This document shows, in pieces, positions 1-14,247 of a stretch of DNA of 64,000 bases. Origin of the DNA: Mrakia gelida (Eukaryota > Basidiomycota > Tremellomycetes > Cystofilobasidiales > Mrakiaceae). Below the pieces are notes generated by a model. The model saw nothing but the letters and a program-made list of their open reading frames with translations, did no database searches and was not told the origin of the DNA. Made by a program: the position numbers and the translations under genes. The DNA is taken from positions 1,532,577-1,596,576 of the forward strand of contig BRON01000010.1 in assembly GCA_024345305.1 (NCBI GenBank), read 5' to 3'. Position 1 is the stretch's first letter. Every line of letters begins with the position of its first letter.

Positions 1-247
1 GCGAGCTGCAACGAAACGAGTCACGCGTAAGAGTCAGATATGGGTCGAGCGAAGAGAGATAGCCAAGAGATAGATGAACTCACGCAAGCATCGAACTGTC
101 GGAAGGGGAAGGAAGGGGAGGATCAGCTCTCATCTCCTTCCGTCCAACAAGACCGTGCTTTCGTCGATGGGATGGAAAGAGAAAGCTCACCTTCTTGGCG
201 ACGATATCTTCCGATGCTATAGGAGAGGAGGAGGAAGGGGCGGCCAT
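1..247 (-). CDS. 5' end of a small spliced gene, possibly Mic10 (MICOS subunit)
   Basis: The start codon is at 247-245 on the minus strand. The first exon (247-191) encodes a short Ala/Ser/Pro leader ending SEDIVAKK and is followed by a GTGAGC donor. A tiny second exon near 89-100 encodes FDAC, flanked by a GACAG acceptor and a GTGAGT donor. A further acceptor (TTGCAG) lies at the very edge of the window, so the rest of the gene is outside. The spliced string EDIVAKKFDACL resembles the N-terminus of Mic10/MINOS1 proteins (acidic-rich, then K-W/F-D-x-C-L), which shape cristae junctions in the mitochondrial inner membrane. That match is short and the glycine-rich membrane segments are not visible, so the identity is tentative. 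The gene is divergent from UXS1. Confidence 0.4.
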
Positions 248-602
248 GTTTAAGAAGAGAAGAGGAAGGGAAGGAGAGAGAGAGGTTGGGTTGATTGGGT
301 TGGAGGTCAAGGAGGAGAAAGGGAGCGAGGGGCTCGAGGTCGTCGCCCGGCTCCTTTCTTTTTTCTTTCTTCGTCGCCTTTTTTTTCGGCGCGTGTTATA
401 TAGATTCACGCGCGTCTTCGGCTCCCCTTACTCGAGTGAGATTCTCGATTTTAGACTGAGTTGAGTCCAGGCTCCCTCTCTCTGCGGGCCAGGTGAGACC
501 AGCCCTCCTCCGAAACTGAATCTCCTTTCGTCTCGCTCGCTTCCTTTCCTTCTCTCAACCGCATCCTTCTCTCCCCCCCTTCCCTTCTTTTCTCTTCTCA
601 CC
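248..602. promoter_or_regulatory. Divergent intergenic promoter region
   Basis: About 355 bp separate the start codons of two divergent genes. A TATATA-like stretch lies near 397-402 and long C/T runs precede the UXS1 start on the plus strand (541-600), as is common upstream of fungal genes. No specific factor site is claimed. Confidence 0.35.
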
Positions 603-3395
<2,793 letters not shown>

Positions 3396-3621
3396 ACCAA
3401 ATCGCGACCCACCCTCCCTTGCCTTCGTTTCCTTTCCACCCCTATAGTTCAGATACACACTCAACCCACACTACACCCTCCCTTATCCCTTACCTAGACT
3501 CTCTGTCCCTCGCTCGCGCGTTCGTTTCGTTCGGTCGTCGCTCTCGCTCCTTCTTCTTCTCTTTTTTTAACTGGTTGAGATCGATTCTGATTTACTTGAA
3601 TCGACATGGCTTTTTCTGTTC

Positions 3622-5371
3622 TTACGCTTTGGGGCTTGCGAGACAGGTGGGTGGGAGTGGGTTTGTTGAGGGAGAGAGGTGCGGGAAAGGAGCACGGACG
3701 CGTCTTTTTGAGGCAGGAAGGAGAGAGCAGAAACGAGAGAGCAGATGATTAGGTAGAGTAAGGAAGACTTGGCTATCAAAGGATGAGTGAAGGCGACGTG
3801 ATGTAAGCGAAGGGAGCGAGCGAAGGGAAGAGTGAAAACGACGAGGAGAGACGAAGTCGAAGAAGTGAAGGAGGAGGACGAGGGCGACGAGCCTCTCCCT
3901 CTTGTCTGAAACGAATGTGAAGTTACGGGTCTTGGACGCCAGCTTCAAAAGAGAAAAGGGAGGAACGGAAAAAGGCAAGTCAGCTTCGAGGGAAGGGAGG
4001 GAGGATGAAGAGGAACGGGGACGACGAGGGAAGGGACGAACCTCACGAATAAACTCGACGAGCTCACACCCCTGCTCTTTCGAGATGGTCCCTAGTTCTG
4101 AGTGACCGAGCAGGATGTGCCTCTTGCGGGCGAGGTTTTGAAGAGAGGTCTAGAAAGGGGACGAGAGAGAGAGAGAGGTCAGCGACGAACGTCGGCGCGA
4201 GAGAAGAGAGCAGAGAAGGGAAGAGGGAACGAACGATGGACGGAGACGGAGAACGAGAACGAGGGTGAGTTCGAGGTCCGTTAGGTAGTGATGGGAGGGG
4301 ACGCTCTGTTGAAGAGAACGAGAGGGTGAGAGAAAGAGTCAGTCAGTATCGCGCGTGAAACGAGACGAAGACGAAACGAACCAAGGACGCGACGTACGAT
4401 TTGACAACGATCGTGATACGCAGAAGGATCGAAGAACCTTCGAGATCCGCGAGTAAAAACTCCTTCTGATTCTCTGTACAGCTTCGTATGACCACGTCCC
4501 CTATCCGAGACGCTGCGAGTTGGTACCTTTCTCCCTCCGTGTCCAAATCGGCTGATATGCAGTGAAGGAACTCCTCCGCCAGGTCCTCCAGCGACAGATC
4601 ATACGAGATCCGGAGCTTTCCCTCGAATTGAGCGTTCTCCATTCCTGGTCCCATGAGAGGGTGGTAAAGGAAGGCGTCTTCGAAGACGAGTTCTTGGAGA
4701 CGCGTCCATCTCGAGAAGTCGACGTCGAGGCAGGGGACTTCGCTTGGGTTTGAGGTCGCTGAGGAGAGCCTAACGACGACGGGATCGAAGAAAGTTAGGA
4801 GGGGAGTTCTGGCGAGACCTTCGAGGAGGACCGCGTTGAAGAGATGAATGGGTAGACGGCCTGGAGTTGAGGAGGAGGGGAGGAGGAGTCGTCGAGGTTG
4901 AAGGGGTTCGTTCGTTTGTCCTTTGGGATCGGTGAACAAATCGTCTTCGACGTCAACGTCGACGTAGGTGACTGAGTGAACCAGGGAGAGATCGAGCCAC
5001 GGTTCGAGCTCTGGGTGCCTCTTCTCGGCCTGGAAGGAGAGAGAGGAGGAGCAGAAGGAAGGTCAGCTTGGATCAGTGAGCTTTCCTTTGCGGTCCCGTC
5101 GCCCGTCGCCCTGGCTCGCGCGGCTTCTGAGATATCGACTGAGGAGATGGCACAGAGAAGTACTCACGACGAGCGAGAGGAACTTCTTGGAAGGTTCTGG
5201 TCCCTCGATTTCGACGTGTCGATAGAGGAGAGGGGAGGAGAGTTGAAGGAAGGCGAGGGAGAGGGCGGACGTCTTCGCGAGCGTGGGCTGGTCGCAGAAG
5301 CGAAGGATTTCCTTATGAAGCTCCACGGGAAGGGATTGGGGACGAGAAGGTGAAGAGGAAGAAGAGGGCAT
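3622..5371 (-). CDS. F-box-like protein, multi-exon
   Basis: The minus-strand start is at 5371. Exon 1 (5371-5168) encodes a Ser/Pro leader and then LPVELHKEILRFCDQPTLAK, a typical F-box-type opening (L-P-x-E-[IL]...L) continuing SPLLYRHVEIEG. Exon 2 (5029-4398) encodes 210 residues of leucine-rich sequence with no strong motif. A short exon follows from 4303 (SVPSHHYLTDLELTL, using a CAACAGAG acceptor), then one near 4150 (TSLQNLARKRHILLGH) and a last one from about 3945 to the stop at 3622. F-box proteins are substrate adaptors of SCF ubiquitin ligases. The role here is inferred from the opening motif only. Splice sites after exon 2 are my best reading; the 3' end could differ. Convergent with UXS1. 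Confidence 0.55.
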
Positions 5372-7279
5372 CTCTTGAGATCTCGAAGTTGTTGTGGATA
5401 GGAGAAGGAAGGGAAGGAGCGAAATCGTCGAGCTCACCAAAAGCGAGCTTGGAGGAGCTCGACCTTCCTCGTTCCCCACGTCCAGTATCGTTCTCCTCAA
5501 GTTTCCCACAGCCCTCTTCTCCTCATGTCGGAGGGATCTTGCGTTCATCTCGCTTGGGCTGTTCAAAGTCAGTCGTCCTCGACTTCAACAGTCGACTCGG
5601 GAAGACTCGAGATCACCTCTCTCCTTCCTCCTCCCCTTCGTCTTCCAGTCGAGCGATCCCCTTCAGACGATCGTCGATCTTATCTGAACCTGCAACGCTA
5701 GAACGAACCATTAGTCAGAGATGTAGGGGCTGAGATCGATTCGGTCATCGTGGCGAGTGCGCTCGTTCGAGGACAAGGGAGGGAGGGAAGGGAGGAGGGG
5801 AGGAGCGAGCTCGACGTCTCCTTCGTTCGTTCGTTCGAGCTCACGAGCTGGTTTTCGTTGTCGAGCTGGTTGGGATTAGTTGTAACGAAGGCACAGAGGT
5901 GGGAGAAGCTTCCATTGTGAGATATTCATAGAGGGGACTTCGGAAGATGGCGAGAATGGGCTGGCGAGGACTCCGATGGAGGAGGAAGGGAGCGGAGGGG
6001 CGAGAGGTTGAGCTCGCTCGCTCGTTCGCGATCGTCGATGGGTTGGCTTGTATGGAAACGAGTCTCGGACTGATGGGAGGGTTGTTGGAGGGTCTTAGCC
6101 ATTGTCCAAATCGGATGGTTTGCGTAGGGGGGAGGACGGGAAGCGATGGGATGAGCGAGCTCGACTCGTCGCAAGGGAGGGAAGCGATGGAATCGAAGCT
6201 GACGTCGCCTCTCCTCGCTCTCTACTTGTATCTACAGGGACTTCGAACGATACTTATACACTCTAGGAGATCGAGGGCTGTATTCACCTGGTCTCCAAGC
6301 GTTCATCTTCATGGTACGTCTCAGTCGTGTTGAGCTCGCTGGCTTCCTTCCTCCCTCCCTCCCTTTCCTTCGTTCGACGCGCCGTTGTACCGCGTGAGCG
6401 CTGACCTTCGGGCTTTTCTTCCCATCTTCCATCTCCTCTATTCATCCTACTGCTCCATATTCCATCAATCCCCTCATCACAGCTCCTCCCATCCTCCTCT
6501 CCTCTCGGTTTCTCCCGTCGACGTCGACACCTCTCCACGCCATTCTCGCCCTCGTCCTCGTCGACCTCGAACTCTCGCAACCCGAGCCCTCCTTGACCGG
6601 ACGTCTTCTCGTCCAGCAATTTGTATTCGTTACTCGTCGTCCTTGCTCTCGTGAGTCCATCGTTCCTTTCCTTGCGACGACGGCTTGACTGTCCTCTTGT
6701 CGTTCGCTCGAACTCCCGCTCGTCAAGCTGACTGTTCCCTCTCCTCTGTCCACCCATCGTTCCTCTCTCCCTCTCCAGGCCGTACGCTCACTCACCCTCC
6801 TCACCTTCCACCATCCTCGGCGCGTCAACTTGACTCGACTCGACACCACCTCTCCACCTCCGTCTTGTTCTCGTCGTTGGACACAAACCCTTGCCACCTT
6901 CATCCTCCCCGACTGAACCACATCTCTGCGCAGCCGCTCAGGTCGCTCGCCAATTAGCTGAGAACGGTTCATTTCTCATCGTCGCTCTTGTGAGTTCACC
7001 CATCATATTGTTTCTTGCGACGTCGTTTCGCATCTCCTTTCTTCGCTCGTTCAATCTCCCGTTCGTCAAGCCGACTCCTTCCCCTCCTCTCTTCTCCCGT
7101 TCTTCCTCTCTCTTCTCCTCCCCAGCGTTTCCACTCAACCAATCTCCTCAGTTCTTCCCCTCTACGTCGCGTCAACTCTCCTTGCCCTCTGCTCGTCGTC
7201 GTCTGTCAACCTCAACTCCTCCCTCCTCTCCTCCTTCCTCCTCTCCCAATCTCTTCACCTCTTTGCCTTTCTACGGCTG
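5372..7279. other. Intergenic stretch without a supported gene
   Basis: Reading frames here are short and of low complexity (Ser/Arg/Pro). A possible spliced plus-strand reading lies around 6235-6640 (donor GTACGT after 6312, acceptor CACAG near 6480), but the phases do not join cleanly. I see no recognisable domain, tRNA or terminal repeat. Confidence 0.5.
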
Positions 7280-7300
7280 CCTCACATCGCCTTCCCGGGA
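6640..7300 (+). repeat. Diverged tandem duplication, about 338 bp per copy
   Basis: The stretch from about 6640 and the stretch from about 6978 align along their length. Both begin with a CTCGTCGTC-like tail followed by GTGAGT, then TTGCGACG, CTTCGCTCG, CCCGTTCGTCAAGC and a C/T-rich run ending in CAG, in the same order and spacing. The copies are clearly diverged. Each could be an intron plus the start of an exon of a duplicated gene relic. Confidence 0.4.
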
Positions 7301-8685
7301 GGAGAACCGTCCTTGAGCTCCCTTTCGGCGCGGTGTGCGCCGAGCGAGTCCGAGGAGGGTTTGGAGCTCGCAAGAACAGCGAGCAAGTGTGCGAGCTTCC
7401 TGTTGGTGACTCCTCCTTTCCCCCTTCCTGCTTCTCCCTTCTCTTGATCGGTTGGAGTGTTGATGGGCTGGTGGTGAAGAGAGGCGTGGTGAGGAGGAGT
7501 GAACCGGAGGAGGTGGATGGGAGAGCGAGCCAGCAAGGAGGAGGGGACGCGACGACGAGCACTGACTCTTCGGGTTCTTCTTCTCCCTTCGTTATAATAA
7601 CATTCAGGGATCCTTGCCCGTCGCTTACTCTACCTCTCTCCTTGGCCAACCACGATCTTAAAGACAGCATCCTCGTCGTTCATCATTGTCGTTTGTCGTC
7701 GAGCTCAACACCTTCTCCTCGTCCTCACGCGATTCTCAAACCGGACTTGACTCACATCGGAGCTCTTGCTCCCGCTCGGGTTGGGTCGGGTTAGTCCTTG
7801 GGCACGTTGAGGTTGAGTTGGAGCTCGTTTGGGCTGGGTTGGGGTTGAGCTGAGGTAGTTTTTTGGAGAGGAGAGGGACGCGTCAAGAGAGAGAGTGGCG
7901 GTGAGGCCGCTTCTCCTTCCCTCTATATGTCTCCTCTTGCGTATACTTTTGGTCCGGCAAGAGTGGCGCCGCTGCTGGTGACAAGAGACGGAGGAAGTAA
8001 GAGGAGGAGGACGGATCTGAGGGAAACAACAGCCACGAGGTGTTCTCTCAACTCGCTCAACTCGACGCGTCTCTTGTCTCGACTTGGAGAGACAAGACAT
8101 TGAGGATCGTTTCGCAACTCAGGTCTTTACGTCCAGATGAGCATTCCTTCCTTGTGGGATTGATCACCTTGTCAACCAAGACGAAGGAGACAAAACAGGA
8201 TCAATGGACGCGTTGCCTTGCATCGAGTCGGTTTGCCTCATGTCGAGGAAAGAGAGAGAGAGTTTACTGGTTGAGCGGAAGGATATACAAGGATGAGTAC
8301 GTTGCTTACGAGCTTGAGCAAGGGTGAAAAGGAGAGCTTGGCTCGAGGGGAAGGGAGGAAGAGGGAACGCGTTCATCAAACTTGAAGAGAGTGAGCTTGC
8401 TTGCTTACTAAAAGAAGGGGAGGCCACACAAGGAAGAGGGAACGTTGGTGGCGGAAGAGAAAGAAAGAGAGGGATAAGGGAGACAAGGAGGAGATGGCTG
8501 TGATGGTTGGAAAGGACAAGGGTGAGCTCGCGGAGCAGAGAAGATCGCGGAGCAGAGAAGAAGTGAACAGTGGTTTTGGAGGCTCTTTTGATGGTAGGAT
8601 TGTGAATATCAATGCAGTCAGATAGGAGTCAAATATTGAGAGTGATCCAGAGTGATCCTTCAGAACGAAAAGTCTGAAGACTCAC
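7280..8685 (+). repeat. Outer (diverged) arm of a large inverted repeat, left copy
   Basis: Its reverse complement aligns with 29655-30780 with many substitutions and indels. Anchor blocks are the TCTTTACGTCCAGATGAGCA stretch near 8123 with its mirror near 30185, the GCTTGCTTGCTTACT block near 8396 with its mirror near 29905, and 7300-7420 with its mirror 30620-30750. The last pair also keeps a similar translation (RRTVLEL...GAVCAE against RQTILEI...GTVCVE). Confidence 0.65.
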
Positions 8686-9046
8686 CTCGCAGTGAATGAG
8701 AGGGAGCGCGTCGTTGAGCAGTCCCTTTTGCTTTTCACGCTCTTCTCTGTGTCCAATGCTAGTCTAGAGCATATCACAGCGCTCTACAATGGACTACCAT
8801 GCTATCTAGGCTATCATGTCATCAAGGGAAAGAGAAGAAGGGCTGAAACGGAGGAGGAGGACAGACGCGACGTGTCGTCGCAACTCAGGTCTCTCTCCCT
8901 CCATCTCACTCATCGCAATCTCCCGACTTCCTTGCACCAAATGAGAACAAGGAGTATCCCTCCCAAAAGGGAAGAAGGCGCGAAGGAGTGAAACAGTCTA
9001 CTCAACGGAAGAGTCGAGTCGACGTGTCGAACGGCAAAAAAGGAAG

Positions 9047-9130
9047 TACTCGGACTGGGAATCGAACCCAGCTTGCAAGCGAACAAATCAAGATGTTAAG
9101 CTTACGTCCTAACCGATAGACGATCTGAGC
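9047..9130 (-). tRNA. tRNA-Val(AAC)-like, intron-containing
   Basis: It folds as a tRNA: acceptor GCTCAGA/TCCGAGT (one A-C mismatch and a terminal G-U), D arm GTCT...GGAC, anticodon stem TAAGC/GCTTG and T arm CTGGG-TTCGATT-CCCAG, with discriminator A. The anticodon is AAC. An intron of about 13 nt follows, with a GTT that can pair with the anticodon. The mismatch leaves functional status open. T-runs follow the gene. An identical copy is at 29210-29293. Confidence 0.6.
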
Positions 9131-9606
9131 TTGATGACAATTAAATGGGGGGCTGTGCTAGTTCATAGGCACTGTAAGGGAGCGTCTTGCTCCTTCCTTT
9201 CCTGCCTCTTGTCGTCTGTATGAAGACAGAAGGGAAGCGGAGGGAGCTTCCAGGAAGTGTGAAAGAGAGTGGTACGCAGAGGGAAGCGCGTGCTGTTGAG
9301 AGCGGGGCGTGGGGAGGGAGGGAAAGGGGCAGAGAAGGGAGCTGAAGTCAATCATCGGTCCTCCCTCCCTCCATCCTCCCCCCCTTCCCTTTCTTCACTG
9401 TTGCTTCCGTTGCATGTGAGGGGCTACCTCGGCCTTCCTGTTGCTCAACTGGCCGCAAAAGCGAAGGCATCTGTGCTTGATGCTCGTTTGCTTTCCCCGC
9501 TCCCTCCAGCGCGTCAAAGAGCAGTTCTTCCCCCTCTTCCTCTTCTCCCTCCCCACCAAAAGGATCAACCGACGCGTCCAAACGGAGGACAAAATGGAAA
9601 CCTGTT

Positions 9607-9694
9607 AGATCATGGCCGGGATCGAACCGACGATTGCTTGATATCAATGATGAAACGTCGAAGTCAAGAGTCAAAACCACTAGACCGCACGACC
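9607..9694 (-). tRNA. tRNA-Arg(UCG), intron-containing
   Basis: Acceptor GGTCGTG/CATGATC pairs throughout with two wobbles. D stem GTC/GAC, anticodon stem CTTGA/TCAAG and T arm GTCGG-TTCGATC-CCGGC are all present. The loop reads CT-TCG-A, giving anticodon UCG (Arg), followed by an intron of about 15 nt. The discriminator would be T, which is unusual. Mirror copy at 28646-28733. Confidence 0.65.
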
Positions 9695-10123
9695 AGTGGA
9701 TGACAAATTATCGCCATGCCAAAATGGATCAGTGGGTTCGAAACAACGCGTTTCGAGGCTCTTTTCGCTGCTAGAAGGAGCGTTTGGACGGGCTGCGAAA
9801 GGATGGTGATGAGTGGGAGGTGGGAGGGAGGAGGGAGGAAAGGGGAAGCAAGAGTTTCGGTGGTGAAAGGGAAGGGAGAGCGCGCCGGAGGGAGCGCGGG
9901 AGGAAGGGCGCGTCAGGTGAGAGAGGGGGCAGATAAGGGAGGGAGAACGACGAGGGCAGCGAGGGAGACCCTGCTGACCTAAGGTCTCAAAGCACTCATC
10001 GCTGGAAAAGCTGAGAAAAAGAAGATCCAAATGGGAAGAAACCGGTCTTCGCTGCACCTCACAACACCGACGAGGACTTGTCGACGTGTTGGAAACCAAA
10101 AGACAGACGCCCCCGGGGCAAAA

Positions 10124-10205
10124 TGAGTGAAGCGTGACTCGAACACGCGTCTCAAGAAAATCTCTCAATGGAAATCTTGAATAATAACCCCTATACGATC
10201 CACCC
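10124..10205 (-). tRNA. tRNA-Gly(UCC), intron-containing
   Basis: Acceptor GGGTGGA/TTCACTC, short D stem GTA/TAT, anticodon stem CAAGA/TCTTG, loop TT-TCC-A, about 10-nt intron, T arm GCGTG-TTCGAGT-CACGC and discriminator A. Mirror copy at 28135-28216. Confidence 0.7.
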
Positions 10206-12420
10206 GATGACTAAGCAAGCCCAGTTAAGGGACTGGACAGCAAAAGGCAAAGGGGCCGGGTGGTAGAGATTCCGTCTGGAAGTGATTAATCTCCAGGTAA
10301 GATAACATCCATCCTCATGTACTCAATCTTTCCTGACCAGTCCTCTTCAATCTTTCAAACATTGATCGTCCGACTTCTCATCTCCGGTTCGTCCTCTCCT
10401 TCTTTGTCACATCTGCCCTTCCCGGGCCTTCACTCACGTGTCCTTCCCTTTCTCTACAGGCAATTGCTACCCCGACGCGGTAACAGAAGCAGCTGCTGCC
10501 TTCCGACGAGCTTCCTTCGACCCTCTTGATCCTCCCGCTCACCTGCTCGAGCATATCCCGAAGACACCACAAGAAGTCCTCGAGTTCGCCGACGCTCTCC
10601 TCGCTCAACCCAAAGACGAGGTCACTCCTGAGAGTCAGCTCCTGGAAGCTGTGGCTGCGCTTATTGGTGAGTCTTGTTTCTTTAGCTGGTCAACCTGAGA
10701 TCAAAGACTGACCTTCTCTTGATCTCGAACAGGTTACGTCGGGTGAGCTCGAGCTCTGTGTTTCACGAGCGTCTCGTTCAACCACAGCTGATCTCGGTCT
10801 TGCTTCCTCCTTCCAACCTCAGTCCTTCTGTCTATATCACTCAGCCAGGAGATGTTCGGAAACCATACTTTTCACTCGGAGCCGCCCTGTGTTTCTCCTT
10901 GCCCTCTCAACTTCGCGCGGACTCGTCAATGTACATCCTCGCCGTTTACTCCTTATCGGTTCGTCCTTCGATCCCCCTCGCTCTTTCTTCAAGACCAACT
11001 GACTCACTTCCTTTATTTCGCCTGCCTCAGGTCTGCGACGACATGGAATCGAGAAGAGCTTCGTCTCGGTCTCCAACACGATTGCCCAACTTCGTCCCGA
11101 CTCGTTCTTCTTTTTGGCTGGTATTGTCGTAGCACTTCTTCAGTGAGATCTTGTTCAGCGTTTGGCTCCAACGCAACAACCACTCGCTGACCTCGTCTCT
11201 CTTTTTGCAGGTCTCACGGTGAGCGACGAAACACGATCTCCGGACGAGGACGCGTCAAGCTGACCGCCGTTGCCTCTTTGTTTCTTTTTCCCCAGGATAG
11301 GTTGGACTCGACCAGCTCAACTCGAAGGCGTCTTATGACTCGGCTATGAGCACGATGAACACCAATGTTGCGACCTACATCATCAGTCTGGACTTTGAAT
11401 CGAAACTCTTCAGTTGACGCTCCTTCTCGTTGCATCTTCCAGCCATCAAGGATTTCTACTCTGGAGCAATTGAGGCTATGACTCCCACTGTTAAGCTCAT
11501 TTAAGTTCTTGAAACCCGTCGAGCTCCTTGGAATTCTTGCGTCCTGGCTCCGATGTTTTGTCCTCCAGTCACGTTCTCATCAGAATCTGTTCGTCCTTCT
11601 TGCTTCCGCCGTCTGCTCTCTTTGAATGCTCTCTGACCTTTCCTTTACCTTTTGACTCCAGCCCTTCAAGCTGTAGAAGTGCTTGGAAGTATCGAGTTGG
11701 TCACCGATGACCCTTGGAGTAAGTCCCGTCGACGACGAGAAAGCGATCTTCGACGCATCGACGATCTGACCATCCTTCTTCTCGCGCAGGCTTCGACGGA
11801 GCTTTCCTTCAAGCAAAGGATTACGAGGTCATCCAGGACTTTCCCATGCACTCGGTGACCTGGTGGTTAGTCTCCTTCTCTGTCCCTGTTTGATCAAGCT
11901 CCAAGTTCGTCCCTGATCTGACTCCCCTTCTTCCTTCTCGCAGGGTCAACACTCTTCGAGTCGCGATACTATTTGGAGCCAAGGAGGAAGTTCTCTCGGA
12001 ACTCGTTTCTAAGATGCTCATCAACAGGGCTGCTGTCCCAGGTCTCGTCACCGAGTTGGGTGAGTTCAATTCGAACCAACCGAGCCTCGCGTCTCGCACG
12101 ACCTGACTCGACTTCCTTCCTATTGATCACATTCAGAGCTGCTCTGGCTTCTCTCCATCTATCACCTCGTCTACGGAGATGATTCAAAACAGGTCGAGGT
12201 CGAGGCGAACATCACCGAGATTCGTCAATACTCTGCTTGTGAGTAGTTCTCGTCGCGTCGCTGTCGAAGAATGAACACTGACCTTTGCTTTGTCTCAATC
12301 ATCAGCTATCGACTACCGAGCTCGACTTAAGGTCTTGGAAGTTGCTAAGGCCATCAGAGTCGTCCAGTCTGGAGGAGTTTGGTTGACGGTCATCACGGAA
12401 GTCGAGTCTTGCCTCTCTTC

Positions 12421-13016
12421 TACACTTGGAGCCCATTGAATCGGCAGCCCTTTTCAAAAATCGGCAAGCCGGTTTTCACTCCTTCGAGGGTCAATTCGCA
12501 GTTGGCAGATTTGTCGGCGCCAATTTTGCCCACTTCGAAGATTAATCAGCAATTATCTGCCGCTGGTGGGCGAAGTCGGCGCGTCCAGCTCGAGGAAGGA
12601 TTTTACCCTCTCTCCAGATTTCAAGACGCGAAGAAGAAACTCTCGTAGCTCTCCTCGGGTTTGACCCGCCTTGCGAGTCCTGTGGAGGAGGATCAGAGAC
12701 GAGTCTGGATCTCGAAGCTCGGACCAAACGTCTCTCACTTCCGTCTTTCTTCGTCTATTCCCATTGTTTCAACGCTATGAGATGGATGGGTACTGAGTTG
12801 CTTACTCATTGACTCTGGAGCTCTGTTGATCTTGTCCTGTAGAGAGAGCCGATTCGCCAAATGAGCGGCGCGTCTCGACGTCGCGATCGGCACTCCGCGT
12901 CTAATCGGCTCGCCGATTTGCCCACTTCCTGCCCACTCGAAACGCCAATTAAGTGCCCACTAATCGGCAAAATACTCGGCAGCGCCGACTTGCCGATTCA
13001 ATGGGCTCCAAGTGTA
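12421..13016. mobile_element. Non-autonomous TIR element (MITE-like), 592 bp plus TA on each side
   Basis: The first 26 bases (12421-12446) are the exact reverse complement of the last 26 (12991-13016); the ends read TACACTTGGAGCCC... and ...GGGCTCCAAGTGTA. If TA is the duplicated target, the element is 12423-13014 and ends CACTTGG/CCAAGTG, as in Tc1/mariner-like or related TA-targeting families. The inside is packed with subterminal ATCGGC/GCCGAT motifs in both orientations and has no transposase frame. It sits within coding-like sequence of the kinase relic. Confidence 0.75.
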
Positions 13017-13851
13017 CTCCCTTCTCTCCTCGCCGACGGGTTTGAACTCCTCGCTGGTCACTTCAACCTTCCTTGACGTGCCATGTGCGTCTCCTTTGAA
13101 CTATACTCACACCACTTTCTCTTCATTCCCAGGTCTTGCTTCTCTTCTCACAGCTCAGCTCCTCGTGAGCATTCCTGGAGGAAGTCCACATCTCGCTGCC
13201 GGTTTGTTTTTTCTCTCAGCCTTTTCTTCCGACGATCTCAGCTGACTCGACCGCACTCTCCTAGGCTACGCTCGCACTGCCTATGACTGCTTCCTCGCTT
13301 GCAAGGCGGTCGGTCGCTCTCGCTCGAAACCATCACAAGGTGTTCCCGTCGGCGTTCTCTTCCCTCCCTCACGCTTCAGCACCGGTTCTTCCTTCTCACG
13401 TCCCCATGATCTCTCCATTACCTCCCGGATCCGCCATCCTGTACCACCTCCTCTTTTCTCCGCCGACTCCAACTCAACCGAAGCTTCACACAAGGACGCC
13501 TCGTCGTCAATTGGCTCGGACGATCAAGTTGGATTGACTGACGAGACTCTCAACAACCTCACCTTCATGCGCTCGTTGTTGCTTGTTGACGAAGAGAGAG
13601 AGATCGAAGTCCTCGTAGTGACATTGATCCGGATCTTGCATCAAGTGAGTCTCGGGAGAGGTTCTCTTTTTGTCACAGCTTCATTCGACGCGTTCTGACC
13701 TCCCAACTTCTCCTCCCCTCCTACTCAGTTTGTACGCGCCGGTGAGTCGACACCAAACTACGCGCTACAGGTGTACTGATAAGCTGACTACCCATCCCTT
13801 CTTAGACTTCGGCGCCGTCGCTCTCCGCGATCCCACCTCAAACTCCCTTCA

Positions 13852-14210
13852 TGTGAGGATCGAGCGAGGAGCGGGGATGGCGAGGGAACGAGAGCGACGC
13901 GACGAAGAGAAGTCAGGTGCTTATCGAGGAACGAGGACGAGGTATGATCCAAAGGTGATTCAAGATAGAGGTTAGAAAGTGAAAAGCGAGGCGAACATAT
14001 TTAAGGGAGGCGAAGCGATCAAAGGGAAGAAAGAACAAAAGACTTTGAAGGCTGAAACGATAACAGGGGAAGAGTTATGAACAAAGGGACAAAGGCAGAA
14101 CGCGTAGCTGAGAACAAAGGACTAGTAGCGGTGAAAGGGAAGTAGGGGGGAGAAAGGGAAAGAGTAAGGGAGAGTGAAACAAGAAGGAGCTGAAACCTGA
14201 TTCCCTGACA
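13852..14210 (-). repeat. Element 1 3' LTR
   Basis: 359 bp, with termini TGTGAGGATC...CTGACA on the plus strand. It is preceded on the element strand by the polypurine tract GATGGGGGATTA (14211-14222 complement). Confidence 0.92.
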
Positions 14211-14247
14211 TAATCCCCCATCTAAGACGCGAAGGTCTCTCAAGCGT

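Larger units (their letters stand above)
8686..10243 (+). repeat. Inner arm of the inverted repeat, left copy (1,558 bp)
   Basis: Every position x here matches the complement of position 38340-x in 28097-29654. All overlapping reading frames have the same lengths in both arms and I find no difference by eye. The arm carries three tRNA genes (minus strand). Its inner edge is at GACTGGACAGCAA (10243), where homology stops abruptly. Confidence 0.9.

Noticed and set aside
9269..10168. Frames of 88-162 codons kept in both inverted-repeat arms
   Set aside because: They are equal only because the arms are identical. They overlap tRNA genes and have no codon-level evidence.
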